64,000 nucleotides of DNA from Phocaeicola_A sp963652075 (GTDB taxonomy: Bacteria > Bacteroidota > Bacteroidia > Bacteroidales > Bacteroidaceae): positions 19,682-83,681 of the forward strand of contig CAVJRQ010000009.1 of NCBI GenBank assembly GCA_963652075.1, in the 5' to 3' direction. Below, one piece after another: positions 52,621 to 62,261 of this stretch (position 1 is the stretch's first letter; each line of letters starts with the position of its first letter). The notes under the pieces were generated by a model. It searched no databases. It saw nothing but the letters and a program-made list of their open reading frames with translations, and had not been told where the DNA came from. The position numbers and the translations under genes were made by a program.

Positions 52621-53472
52621 ATGAGAAGAGATGTTGTGCTCCTGGACGGAGCTGTGGGAACAAGCCTTTGGAAGAAATCCAACGACAAGCATCCGGTGTG
52701 GACTTATAACCTTGACCGCCCGGAGCTGGTCACGGAGTTGACAAAAGAATACATCGCCGCGGGTTCGCGGATAGTGCTGACCAACACCTTTGCCGCCAAC
52801 CGTTCGTTTGTGAGCCGCGAGGGCAACTACGACGTGAAGGAGGTGGTGAGGGCCGCCATCAAGCTGGCTACCGATGCCGTGAGGGGCACGGACGTGAAGG
52901 TGATGTTCACCGTGGGTCCGTTGATGGAGATGATGGAGCCGTTTGGCTCCATCAGTGAGTTCCAGGCCAAGATGATGTACGAAGAGCAGATTGGCGCGGG
53001 CATGAGCTTGGACGTGAAGCCAGACATCATCTATGTGCAGACTTTCATCGACCTGAATATGGCGGAGATTGCCATCAGCGTAGCGGAGAAGTATGACGCG
53101 CCCATCTTCTGCACGTTGAGCTTTGCCGAGAACGGCTACACCATCATGGGCAACTCCGTGGACGAATTCATTGCGGCCATGGAGAAACATCCCAAGGTGA
53201 AGGCTATCGGACTCAACTGTAACGTAACTCCCGAATTGGGCGTTCCTGTCATTGCCCAGTTTGCAGGTAAGACGACAAAGGAACTAATCTTTAAGCCCAA
53301 TGCCGGCCAGCCAAAGGTGCAGGACGGGAAGACCGTCTCCTCCGAAGATGCCGCCGATTTTGTCAAAGCCGCCCTGCCTGCCCTTGACTATGGCGTGAAA
53401 TATATCGGCGGCTGTTGTGGTACCGACCCCACATACATCCGGCTGCTGAGGCAGGAACTCGACAAAGAATAA
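52621..53472 (+). CDS. Homocysteine S-methyltransferase family protein
   Basis: A 283-residue zinc-dependent methyltransferase of the MetH N-terminal/betaine-homocysteine type. The fold is a TIM barrel with zinc ligands Cys200 (GLNCNVTP), Cys265 and Cys266 (GGCCGTDPTYI). Start LLDGAVGTSLWK and VLTNTFAANR are conserved. Being a stand-alone domain it could transfer a methyl group from S-methylmethionine, a corrinoid protein or another donor. The ECF sigma gene of locus B begins 12 bases after its stop, which suggests shared transcription. Confidence 0.88.
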   Translation: MRRDVVLLDGAVGTSLWKKSNDKHPVWTYNLDRPELVTELTKEYIAAGSRIVLTNTFAANRSFVSREGNYDVKEVVRAAIKLATDAVRGTDVKVMFTVGPLMEMMEPFGSISEFQAKMMYEEQIGAGMSLDVKPDIIYVQTFIDLNMAEIAISVAEKYDAPIFCTLSFAENGYTIMGNSVDEFIAAMEKHPKVKAIGLNCNVTPELGVPVIAQFAGKTTKELIFKPNAGQPKVQDGKTVSSEDAADFVKAALPALDYGVKYIGGCCGTDPTYIRLLRQELDKE

Positions 53473-53484
53473 GGGTTCGGGGTT

Positions 53485-54000
53485 ATGGAAGGGAATTCAG
53501 GTATAAGTCATGAAAAGGTTGCGGTGGAACTCTTCAAGGAGCATTTCAACCACCTTGTGCTTTACGTGAATTCCTTTGTCGACTCCGTTCCCGTGGCGGA
53601 AGACATCGTGCAGGATATGTTCGTGAAACTTTGGGAGAAGAAGTGCCTCGCCCAATGCAAACCGTCGTTTCTTTACGTCTGTGCCCGTAATGCGTCGCTG
53701 AACTATCTTCGCACCCAAAACCTTCGCCTGTTCGAAGTGGAACAGATAGAAAATGTGGATGTGCCGGAAGAGGCGGAACGCCAAGAGGCTTATATGGAAA
53801 AACTCGAACGTATCTACGAAGCCGTGGAAAGCCTCCCGCCACAATGCCGCGAAGTGTTGAAGAAAATCTATTTTGAGGGAAAAACCTACGCTGAGACGGC
53901 GGAAGAGATGCATCTCTCGGTCAACACGGTGAAGACGCATATCTACCTCGCCATTAAAAACCTGCGCCAGAATTTCATCTACATATTCTTCATGTTGTAG
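53485..54000 (+). CDS. ECF RNA polymerase sigma-70 factor (locus B)
   Basis: A 171-residue ECF sigma factor. Region 2: LFKEHFNHLVLYVNSFV and AEDIVQDMFVKLWEKKC (about 17-55). Region 4: SLPPQCREVLKKIYFEGKTY and MHLSVNTVKTHIYLAIKNL (about 112-160). It heads locus B with a FecR gene 110 bases downstream. The tail NFIYIFFML is hydrophobic. Confidence 0.93.
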   Translation: MEGNSGISHEKVAVELFKEHFNHLVLYVNSFVDSVPVAEDIVQDMFVKLWEKKCLAQCKPSFLYVCARNASLNYLRTQNLRLFEVEQIENVDVPEEAERQEAYMEKLERIYEAVESLPPQCREVLKKIYFEGKTYAETAEEMHLSVNTVKTHIYLAIKNLRQNFIYIFFML

Positions 54001-54110
54001 CTACCTGCATCGTCTGACGGACGGATAAAATCACTCTCTAGTCAGAAAAATATTTATTTCCATTCATGAATTTATTCCTTTTGAGTGTTCTATAAGCAAA
54101 AAGCCAAGAC

Positions 54111-55232
54111 ATGAAGAGAGGAGATGTGCATTCCGACCAAGGGAACACCGTATGGGACGAGCTGAAAGACTCCGAGCTGATAAGGAAGGACCTTCAGCGG
54201 CTCTACGAGTTGAAAGAGCGTGAGAAGATGAATACGAAACGCTTCTTGCGTGCCGTCAACCGGAGGAGGAGGGCACGTCTGCGTCCTCTTTACTACACCG
54301 CTGCCGCAGCCGTCGTCCTGCTGGTGATAGGCTTCTCGGTAGCCCGGTACAGTGAAACGCCTCCGGTGGAAAGCCCCATCGCCCAAGAAGGGGAGAGGGT
54401 CATCCCCGAGGTGCACTACAACATTACGCTGAAGCTCGCCTCCGGCGAGCAATATCTGTTGGCTGATTTCCAACGCTCTTTCTTCGAGTCGGGAGGCGTG
54501 AACATCTCCACCTCGTCTGACGGGATACTGACCTATAACGACAAGAACTTCTCCGACACCCTGTCCGGCCATGCCCTCTATAATGAGCTGATAGTGCCGC
54601 GCGGCCGTGAGTGTGAAATCACCTTGTCCGACGGCACCTTCATCCAGCTGAATTCCGAGTCGCGGCTTAGATACCCCGTCACGTTCAAGGGGATGAACAC
54701 CCGTGAGGTGTTCATGGACGGAGAGGCCTACATGCAGGTGCATCACAATCCCGATTGCCCGTTCATCGTTACCTCCTCGCGCATGGTAGCCACTGTGTTG
54801 GGAACCTCCTTCAATATAAAAGACTATCCCGATGAACAAGCCTATGGACTGACGTTGGTAGAGGGGATGGTGAAGGTGGAGAACCGTCAGGGCGGTATGT
54901 ACCGGTTGATGCCCGGCGAAGAGGTGCAGGGCGACGCGTCCACGGAGACCTACACCAAGGAGGAAGCCGACGTGGACGGAGTGTTGGCATGGACGCACGG
55001 GCTGCTCTACTTCAACAACCGCACGCTGAGGGAGATAGCGAAAGATTTGGAAAAACGATACGACATCACGGTGAAGTTCGATACGGAACGGACGGCTGAC
55101 TATTCCTTCATGCTCAAGGCACAAAGGTTCAGCCGCATCGAGCAGATACTGGAGCTGCTCCACCTGACGAAGATGGTGGACTATCGGGTGAACGGACGTA
55201 CCGTCACCATCAGCAAACACGCGAATGAGTAA
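54111..55232 (+). CDS. FecR-family anti-sigma factor (locus B)
   Basis: A 373-residue FecR-type regulator: cytoplasmic N-part (1-60) with basic NRRRRARLR just before the membrane, one helix at about 61-79 (YYTAAAAVVLLVIGFSVAR), periplasmic FecR domain (CEITLSDGTFIQLNSESRLR; YPVTFKGMNTREVFMDGEAY) and C-terminal DUF4974 (FNNRTLREIAKDLEKRYDIT). It overlaps or abuts the start region of the following susC gene. Partner of the preceding sigma factor. Confidence 0.93.
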   Translation: MKRGDVHSDQGNTVWDELKDSELIRKDLQRLYELKEREKMNTKRFLRAVNRRRRARLRPLYYTAAAAVVLLVIGFSVARYSETPPVESPIAQEGERVIPEVHYNITLKLASGEQYLLADFQRSFFESGGVNISTSSDGILTYNDKNFSDTLSGHALYNELIVPRGRECEITLSDGTFIQLNSESRLRYPVTFKGMNTREVFMDGEAYMQVHHNPDCPFIVTSSRMVATVLGTSFNIKDYPDEQAYGLTLVEGMVKVENRQGGMYRLMPGEEVQGDASTETYTKEEADVDGVLAWTHGLLYFNNRTLREIAKDLEKRYDITVKFDTERTADYSFMLKAQRFSRIEQILELLHLTKMVDYRVNGRTVTISKHANE

Positions 55233-55272
55233 ACTACATAGTATTAACAATTATTTAAAAGAGAGAATTCTT

Positions 55273-58200
55273 ATGAGAATGAAATGGGACAGGCTCGGCA
55301 GGATACATGCCGGCACCTTATCAAAATCTTTGGGAGTCTTGACGTTGACGCTTCTCTTCTTCGCCCATGCGGCCTACGGTTCGGCATTGGCGGACAAGAA
55401 AGTCACGCTGCGTTTGAACAACGTAACCCTGAAAACGGCAATCTCCGAGATTATGAAATCGTCTTCGTATGGCATATCGTACAGCGTGGACGAAGTGGAA
55501 AAGATTAAAAACGTCAGTCTGAATCTGACCGACGTAGACGTGGAAGACGCATTGACGGAATGCCTGTCAAGATACGGCATGACCTACACCATCAGCAACA
55601 ACACGGTGGTGGTGAGTGCCATGAAGCAGGTCCGTGAAGGCGGCAAGGTGAAAGGCTTCGTTGTGGACGGCAAGGACAATTCCCCGTTGGTCGGCGTGAA
55701 CGTAGCCGTGATGCAGAACGGACAAATGCTGACCGGTGTCATCACCGACCTCGACGGTAAGTTCGAGATAGAAATCCCCGCCGGTGCCACCCTCCGTTTC
55801 ACCTACGTAGGCTATAAGGACCAGTTGCTGGCCGCAACTCCCCGCAAATCCATGCGAGTAGTCATGGTGGAAGACAACAATGCGATGGAGGAGGTGGTTG
55901 TAACCGGATACTATACACAACGTAAACAGACCTATACAGGAGCGGCTACCAGCTATAGTGGAGAAGAATTGGCGGCGATTTCCAACCAAGGCTTGCTCTC
56001 AACAATAGCGGCCATTGACCCTTCGTTCAAGATTGTGGAGAATCTTGAGATGGGTTCTGACCCAAACACAATCCCGAATATCCAGGTGCGTGGTGTGAAT
56101 GCGTTACCGACAACCACCAGTTTAAGTGAAGAATACAAGGGTAATTCGAACTTGCCGACTTTCATCCTTGACGGATTCGAAGTCAGCGTAGAGAAAATAT
56201 ACGACCTTGACCCTAATCGCGTGGCCAATATCTCTATCCTGAAAGATGCTTCCGCTACGGCCATCTATGGATCGCGTGCAGCGAACGGAGTAGTGATTAT
56301 CGATACAAAGGCTCCGGTATCCGGGAAACTGCGCCTGAACTACTACGGAAGTTTGGATTTGGAGGCGGCTGATATTTCTGATTATCATTTGCTTCATGCT
56401 TCAGACAAACTGAAATATGAAGAGTTGGCAGGACTTTATGAGGGTACGGGTGCCGTGTATGTGGATGAGGAATATAGAAGAAACTATAACGAAAGGCTGA
56501 AGTTAGTACAGAAAGGATATGATACGGACTGGCTGGCATTGCCTCTCCATTCATTAGGCGTAAGCCACAAACATAGCGTTCAATTAGAGGGAGGTAACGA
56601 TAGTTTCCGTTATGGCGTAAACCTTACCTATAACAATACCTCGGGCGTTATGAAGGGTTCTGATCGTACACGCATCGGTACAGGCATTAAGTTGCAATAT
56701 AACTACCGTAACCTGCGTTTCAAAAACGAAATCACTTACGATAAAGTATCTTCTAATAACTCGCCGTACGGTTCGTTCAGCGATTATGCCAACATGAATC
56801 CATATTATTACCCCTACGATGAGAACGGTCAAGTGAAGAAAATCTTATTCACTATCTATAGCCCGAGTGCAGGCTCGACAACGGTAGTAAATCCTTTGTA
56901 CAACGCCACCTTGAACACCAAAGATGGTTCGGTTTACGATGACTTTGTTGATAATTTCAGTGTAGAATGGGATATCCTAAGTAACCTGAAATTAAAAGGA
57001 AACTTTTCAATTGAACGTATCAACAAATCCACCGATGTGTTCAAACCTGCAGACCACACGGATTTTGCGACGGTAGAGAGTGATAGAGGAAGTTATACAA
57101 AAGGAAATACTGTTTCCAATTCATATGATGGCAGCTTGGTTCTCTCTTATTTCGGTCAATTCGATAAACATGCGTTGAGCTTGAACGGTGGTTGGAATAT
57201 ACAAGAAACTTCGAGTGACTATAGTTCCTATACCGTTAATGGATTCCCTAATCAACAACTTGATCACCCGGCTATGGGAGCAGGCTTCCGTGAGGGAAGT
57301 GTAGTTAGCGGAGATGCCACGATGACTCGCTTGATGGGATTCTTCGGAAATGCCAACTATAGTTTTGCAGACCGCTATTTTGTGGATACCTCCATACGTA
57401 TGGACGGATCTTCTTTGTTCGGCAGTGACAGTCGGTGGGGTACATTCTGGAGTGCGGGTATCGGTTGGAATCTCCACGAAGAATCTTTTGTAAAAAAACT
57501 TGGCTTCATTGACCTGTTCCGTTTGCGCATGAGTACTGGATATACCGGTAGCCAAAGTTTCTACCCGTATCAGGCCATGAAGATGTACCAGTACAAGAAT
57601 ACCTTGGCTTACCAAGACTATATTGGTGCGGTAATTAAAGCGTTTGGCAATTCGGATTTGAAATGGCAACGCACCCAGAAAATGAACCTTGGTATTGATT
57701 TTGGATTCTTCAATAATCGTTTAAGCGGATATTTCAACTACTTCATAGAAAATTCAAAAGACTTGTNNNNNNNNNNCAACATGGCTTCTTACCTCGGTTT
57801 TGATTCGTACAAAGAAAACTTGGGCGAAACGCAGAATAAAGGTTTTGATTTCAATGTCAAGTTTACGGCCTTCCAAAACAAGGATTGGCGAGTGAATCTT
57901 TTCGTAAATGGTCAGCACTACAAAAACACATTGAAAAAGATTTCGTCAGGATTGAGTTCGTTCAATGAAAAGGCTGATGCGGAGAGCTCATCCAAGACTT
58001 ATGTCAGATATGTTGAAGGAGCCTCTATCAACACCATATGGGTAGTTCCTTCAGCGGGAATTGACCCTGCGACAGGTAATGAAGTCTTTATCAGCAAAAA
58101 TGGTGATTATACAACCACTTGGAGCGAAGACGACTATGTTCCGTATGCGACGACGGATCCTGACCTTAGTGGAACATTCGGTTTCAATGTCTATTACAAG

Positions 58201-58608
58201 GGTTTTGAGTTGAATACAAACTTCTACTACCGTTTTGGAGGTTATGCATATAACCAAACTCTGGTAGACAAAGTGGAGAATGTAAATCCCTATAACAATG
58301 TGGACGAACGAGCCCTTTACAATCGTTGGCAGACACCTGGCGTGGCAGCTGAATACAAAAGAATAAGTGACCAGTCTACTACGAAGCCGACATCCAGATT
58401 TGTGGAGAAAGACAATCTTCTTTCCGCAAATTCCGTCAGTCTGGCCTATACATTCAAAACGGACTGGATCAGTAGCTTCGGAGCTCAATATCTAAAAGTC
58501 TCTTTGACTGCTAACGACTTCATGAGACTATCTACCATACGCCGTGAAATAGGTACGACATATCCCTATTCACATCACTACTCTTTCACGGCTCAATTAA
58601 CTTTCTAA
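55273..58608 (+). CDS. SusC/RagA-type TonB-dependent transporter (locus B), interrupted by a sequencing gap
   Basis: About 1111 residues. The ATG at 55273 is chosen for its signal peptide (basic MRMKWDRLGR, hydrophobic LGVLTLTLLFFAHAAYG). STN domain about 36-110, carboxypeptidase-regulatory domain about 120-200, plug about 215-330 (FILDGFEVSVEKIYDLDPNR; ISILKDASATAIYGSRAANG), then the barrel ending HHYSFTAQLTF. Ten Ns at 57767-57776 fall at residue ~832; both sides align with SusC barrels in the same frame (SGYFNYFIENSKDL ... GFDSYKENLGETQNKGFDF), so the gene is probably intact. Composition becomes AT-richer after about 55.9 kb; see findings. Confidence 0.93.
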   Translation: MRMKWDRLGRIHAGTLSKSLGVLTLTLLFFAHAAYGSALADKKVTLRLNNVTLKTAISEIMKSSSYGISYSVDEVEKIKNVSLNLTDVDVEDALTECLSRYGMTYTISNNTVVVSAMKQVREGGKVKGFVVDGKDNSPLVGVNVAVMQNGQMLTGVITDLDGKFEIEIPAGATLRFTYVGYKDQLLAATPRKSMRVVMVEDNNAMEEVVVTGYYTQRKQTYTGAATSYSGEELAAISNQGLLSTIAAIDPSFKIVENLEMGSDPNTIPNIQVRGVNALPTTTSLSEEYKGNSNLPTFILDGFEVSVEKIYDLDPNRVANISILKDASATAIYGSRAANGVVIIDTKAPVSGKLRLNYYGSLDLEAADISDYHLLHASDKLKYEELAGLYEGTGAVYVDEEYRRNYNERLKLVQKGYDTDWLALPLHSLGVSHKHSVQLEGGNDSFRYGVNLTYNNTSGVMKGSDRTRIGTGIKLQYNYRNLRFKNEITYDKVSSNNSPYGSFSDYANMNPYYYPYDENGQVKKILFTIYSPSAGSTTVVNPLYNATLNTKDGSVYDDFVDNFSVEWDILSNLKLKGNFSIERINKSTDVFKPADHTDFATVESDRGSYTKGNTVSNSYDGSLVLSYFGQFDKHALSLNGGWNIQETSSDYSSYTVNGFPNQQLDHPAMGAGFREGSVVSGDATMTRLMGFFGNANYSFADRYFVDTSIRMDGSSLFGSDSRWGTFWSAGIGWNLHEESFVKKLGFIDLFRLRMSTGYTGSQSFYPYQAMKMYQYKNTLAYQDYIGAVIKAFGNSDLKWQRTQKMNLGIDFGFFNNRLSGYFNYFIENSKDLXXXXNMASYLGFDSYKENLGETQNKGFDFNVKFTAFQNKDWRVNLFVNGQHYKNTLKKISSGLSSFNEKADAESSSKTYVRYVEGASINTIWVVPSAGIDPATGNEVFISKNGDYTTTWSEDDYVPYATTDPDLSGTFGFNVYYKGFELNTNFYYRFGGYAYNQTLVDKVENVNPYNNVDERALYNRWQTPGVAAEYKRISDQSTTKPTSRFVEKDNLLSANSVSLAYTFKTDWISSFGAQYLKVSLTANDFMRLSTIRREIGTTYPYSHHYSFTAQLTF
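57767..57776. other. Assembly gap (10 N)
   Basis: Ten undetermined bases inside the locus B susC gene. The true size is unknown, but the reading frame and the expected spacing of flanking SusC motifs are kept across it. Confidence 0.99.
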
Positions 58609-58620
58609 TTACAGAAGATT

Positions 58621-60024
58621 ATGAAGAAAATACTATTGATAAGTTATATAATTCCTCTTTTCATGCTGTCTTCGTGTGAGAATTGGTTTGATATCTCTCC
58701 TAAATCAGAGCTTAAATCGGATGATTTATTCAAGACTTCGCAGGGATTTAGAGATGCCTTGATAGGATGTTACGGAAGCATGGCAAAGACGGACTTGTAT
58801 GGAGGCCAACTTACGATGACTTATATGGATGTGTTGGGTCAATACTATTCCACTGCATCCGCTACTCTCAACAACTTTCAGTATGCTTTTGCGTATAACT
58901 ATACGGAATCAAAAGAAGAGACTCGCAAAGACAATATTTGGAAGAACGAATACAATGTCATTGCCAACCTGAACAATCTATTGGACGGTATCGATCAGCG
59001 CAGAGACATTTTTGCAACTGGAGAATATGAGTTGATTAAAGGAGAAGCATTAGGACTGAGAGCCTATATCCACCTGGATTTGTTACGTCTGTTCGGCGCA
59101 TCACCAGCGATGGAGGATGGAAGAACCCGGAAGGCGATTCCTTATGTTGACAAATATACAAAAGACCTTTTTAAACGCTTGTCGACCGAGGAGGTGCTGA
59201 ACCGCATTGTTGCTGATTTAGAGGAATCGCGCAGATTGTTGACGGCGATTGATCCCTATGGACCAAATCATTCCTCATACGACTTGGAAAATCTCACAGA
59301 CGTTTGGAAGGGCAGGGAATACCGGATGAACTATTATGCTGCAACCGCCTTGTTGGCTCGGACTCTGTTGTATCGCAATGGGGATGGTGACAAACAAAAG
59401 GCTTACGACTATGCCGTTGAGGTTATCAATTCTTCTCTATTCCCGTTGGTTTCCAGTGCGGACTTGACCAGCCAAGACAAAAACGGTTTCGTTCAGGAAA
59501 ATATATTCGCTTTGGAATACGAAGGACTGAAAGAGGACATCTCAGACAAATATTTTTATGTCAGCAATGCCAATTCAAACTTCCTTTCTATCAACGGAAC
59601 CACTATCAATAAAATTTTCCCGTCAAGTTTAAGTATGGATTATCGTCAGCAATGGTGGGTTGAAAACTCCGGTTCATATAACTATGTAGCCAAATACAAC
59701 TACTCGGAGCGTATTCCCCTCTTGAAGATTTCCGAGATGTATCTTATCGCGGCGGAAGCAGCTCCCACGTTGGATAAGGCTAATGATTACTACAACCAGT
59801 TGCTTTACCATAGAGGACTTCCAGAAGTGGAGTTGACGGCTGTAAACCTTCAAGAAACAATGCTGGCTGAATACGCCAAAGAGTTTTTGGGTGAAGGGCA
59901 ACTGTTTTATGCCTATAAACGTTTGGCTGTTCCTAAAAGGCCGATTTTTAATACAGCCTTGTCAGATTACGAGAGTGTATATATTCTTCCGCTTCCTACG
60001 GAAAATACAAACTTTTTAGACTAA
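58621..60024 (+). CDS. SusD/RagB-type outer-membrane lipoprotein (locus B)
   Basis: A 467-residue SusD-like surface lipoprotein, lipobox FMLSSCENWFDISPKSE (Cys about 19). SusD blocks: TSQGFRDALIGCYGSMAKTD, LIKGEALGLRAYIHLDLLRLFG, YYAATALLARTLLYRNGDGD and PLLKISEMYLIAAEAAPTL. It starts 12 bases after the susC stop. It is shorter than the locus A SusD and not closely similar, so the two loci should take different ligands. Confidence 0.92.
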   Translation: MKKILLISYIIPLFMLSSCENWFDISPKSELKSDDLFKTSQGFRDALIGCYGSMAKTDLYGGQLTMTYMDVLGQYYSTASATLNNFQYAFAYNYTESKEETRKDNIWKNEYNVIANLNNLLDGIDQRRDIFATGEYELIKGEALGLRAYIHLDLLRLFGASPAMEDGRTRKAIPYVDKYTKDLFKRLSTEEVLNRIVADLEESRRLLTAIDPYGPNHSSYDLENLTDVWKGREYRMNYYAATALLARTLLYRNGDGDKQKAYDYAVEVINSSLFPLVSSADLTSQDKNGFVQENIFALEYEGLKEDISDKYFYVSNANSNFLSINGTTINKIFPSSLSMDYRQQWWVENSGSYNYVAKYNYSERIPLLKISEMYLIAAEAAPTLDKANDYYNQLLYHRGLPEVELTAVNLQETMLAEYAKEFLGEGQLFYAYKRLAVPKRPIFNTALSDYESVYILPLPTENTNFLD

Positions 60025-60030
60025 TGCGTT

Positions 60031-60729
60031 ATGAAGAAATATTTATTGCTACATGTATGTGGCATGCTCATTGGGCTTAGCTTGACTGGATGTCAAGAAA
60101 ATGATAGAGTGCTATACGAAGAAAAACCTGCTGTATATTTCAGCTCATTAACGGAGAAAGACAGTATTATCTACTCTTTTGCGGCAGGCCTGGCTGACGA
60201 AGATGTTGTCTCTGTTCCTGTCCGAATTATAGGTGTCAGTACAAACACTGACCGTAATATATCTATAGAAGTAGACCCCGTTTCGACGGCCAAGGAAAAT
60301 GTCCAGTATAAGGATATCCCTGAATCAGTAGTGCTGAAAGCCGGTGAAGTGGAAACGGCAATCAATGTCAACGTAATGAATAAGGAGTTGAAGGACGGTG
60401 ATGTGAGCCTAATCCTGAATCTGAAATCAAATGCTGATTTCGATCTTGGGTATAGCGGGTCGTTGAAAGCGAAGCTGGTAATCACGGACCAGTTGGTGCA
60501 ACCTTCCTACTGGAGGATTCCTTTGTCGTTGTATTATGGGGCATATTCCAAGGCCAAACACCGCTTGTGCATACAACTGCAAGGATTCGATTTCCCGGAA
60601 AAGCTTGACTATACTGCAATCTCAAGCTATATGTCTTACGGGCGTATGGTATATAATTATCTGCTGCAAACTCCAATTTGGGATGAGGATACACAAGAAT
60701 GGATTACGGCAGACTGGTCACCACTTTAA
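60031..60729 (+). CDS. DUF4843-type lipoprotein (locus B)
   Basis: A 232-residue lipoprotein with lipobox GLSLTGCQEND (Cys about 21). It has a beta-rich DUF4843 region (VLYEEKPAVYFSSLTEKDSIIYSF; VSVPVRIIGVSTNTDRNISIEV; ESVVLKAGEVETAINVNVM). It begins 6 bases after the susD stop. DUF4843 proteins occur just behind SusD in many Bacteroides loci and are probably surface components of the uptake complex; no activity is known. Confidence 0.85.
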   Translation: MKKYLLLHVCGMLIGLSLTGCQENDRVLYEEKPAVYFSSLTEKDSIIYSFAAGLADEDVVSVPVRIIGVSTNTDRNISIEVDPVSTAKENVQYKDIPESVVLKAGEVETAINVNVMNKELKDGDVSLILNLKSNADFDLGYSGSLKAKLVITDQLVQPSYWRIPLSLYYGAYSKAKHRLCIQLQGFDFPEKLDYTAISSYMSYGRMVYNYLLQTPIWDEDTQEWITADWSPL

Positions 60730-60741
60730 TATTTGAAGAAG

Positions 60742-62259
60742 ATGAAAAAGATTATAGTTTATTCCCTGTTGTTCATTTGCTGGGCATGCGTGGACGACAC
60801 AACAAATAAAGACTTCAATGAACTTAATGAAGTTTCCATTGAGGGTATTGAGGATGAGTACACGGATGTTTACGTGGATAATACGTTTAGCATTCATCCT
60901 ACGGTGAAGACGACATTCAATACGGATGCAGACCTGAAATATTTTTGGGTTACGTACGACAAGTCTACCAGATACGTAGCTGATACGTTGTCCAAAGAGA
61001 AGAATCTGGATGTCGTGATTCGTTTGACTCCCGGAGAACATACTGTCAAGTTTAAGGCCGTTAGCACAACCACTAACATCTACTATGAAAAAGAGTTTAC
61101 GGTGAATGTGGTAAATGAGTTTACGAATGGCTTGATGATTCTGGCCGAAACGGACAACAAGGCAGTTCTTAACTTTTGGATTCCTTCCAAAGATGAAGTT
61201 GTATCAGATGTGTATGGTAAGTTAAATAATGGAGATGTGCTGGGCAGCAACCCTAAACGAGTCTATTACAACAAATATTCAACAGATGTTACAAGCGAAG
61301 TTCTTGTCATGTGTCAGGATGGAGAGGGTGGAAAGGTCTTGGATAATATTACCATGGCCAAGCGTAGAGACTATAAAGACATGTTCTTTGGTACAATCCC
61401 GCAGACCATTAAGCCTCAGGCATACTACAAGAGTTCTATGCGTGAGTACTTGGTGGATAATGGACTTGTCTATGACCGGGCAACAAACTCCACTACGCCG
61501 GATATAACGGTAAAGCCGAACTTGGTTGTTCAGGGCTCAACTTATGCGATTGCCGACAATGCCAACTTTGTTGACGAAGAAGATCTTGAGTCGCGTGTTG
61601 TTCTCTATGACAATCAGAACAAATGCTTCTATTCCGTTATGAATATATCGACCGCATTCTTGACAAAGGTTTCAAAGACGCGTAGCTTCACTTATGTAGA
61701 CGGTGGCTTCTTTAATCCGGATGAAGTAGGAATGGAATGTTTGTATGCAGGATTGACTGCACGTTCTTCCACTGGTGGCAAGGAGTATCTCGGTGTATTT
61801 GAGGCAGAAAACGGTGAAAGACATTTGCTGAGGATGGGAATAGGTTTTTATACGAATGAAACCCCCTCTTCTTATTTCAAGGATTTGGCCAATGATATCC
61901 TTTCCAGTGATAATATTGCTAATGCCAACACTTTTGCGACATCCGCACTGTTCTCCGGTTACCTGTTCTACGCCGTAGGAAGTAAAATTTATATCTACAA
62001 CTCGGCAAGTGCTGCAGGTGGAGAGGTATATGATTTGCAGACCAATGCAAAAGAAGGTTCAAGTTACACAATTGATCACATAGAAGTTGAACGGGGTGGA
62101 AATCGTTTGTGGGTCGCTTTCCGAGACAATAGCTTGTCAGAGAAAAAGGCGGGATTCTGTGGGTTAACCATCTCTACTGACGGAGGCCTTAATCTTAAAC
62201 AAACCGTTTATCACCCACATTTCGCTGACCGAATTGTGGATTTTGAGAGCAAGTATTGA
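60742..62259 (+). CDS. PKD-like family lipoprotein (locus B)
   Basis: A 505-residue lipoprotein with lipobox LLFICWAC (Cys about 17). The N-terminal half has PKD/Ig-like strands (DVYVDNTFSIHPTVKTTF; LDVVIRLTPGEHTVKFKAVS), followed by a segment with propeller-like repeats (NGLMILAETDNKAVLNFWIP; YLFYAVGSKIYIYNSASAAG; KAGFCGLTISTDGGLNLKQT). The ATG at 60742 is preferred to an upstream TTG. It follows the DUF4843 gene by 12 bases. Likely a surface ligand-binding protein of the locus; function unproven. Confidence 0.82.
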   Translation: MKKIIVYSLLFICWACVDDTTNKDFNELNEVSIEGIEDEYTDVYVDNTFSIHPTVKTTFNTDADLKYFWVTYDKSTRYVADTLSKEKNLDVVIRLTPGEHTVKFKAVSTTTNIYYEKEFTVNVVNEFTNGLMILAETDNKAVLNFWIPSKDEVVSDVYGKLNNGDVLGSNPKRVYYNKYSTDVTSEVLVMCQDGEGGKVLDNITMAKRRDYKDMFFGTIPQTIKPQAYYKSSMREYLVDNGLVYDRATNSTTPDITVKPNLVVQGSTYAIADNANFVDEEDLESRVVLYDNQNKCFYSVMNISTAFLTKVSKTRSFTYVDGGFFNPDEVGMECLYAGLTARSSTGGKEYLGVFEAENGERHLLRMGIGFYTNETPSSYFKDLANDILSSDNIANANTFATSALFSGYLFYAVGSKIYIYNSASAAGGEVYDLQTNAKEGSSYTIDHIEVERGGNRLWVAFRDNSLSEKKAGFCGLTISTDGGLNLKQTVYHPHFADRIVDFESKY

Positions 62260-62261
62260 TT

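Noticed and set aside
57767..57776. susC of locus B as a frameshifted pseudogene
   Set aside because: Both sides of the N gap are in the same frame and show continuous SusC barrel motifs at about normal spacing.
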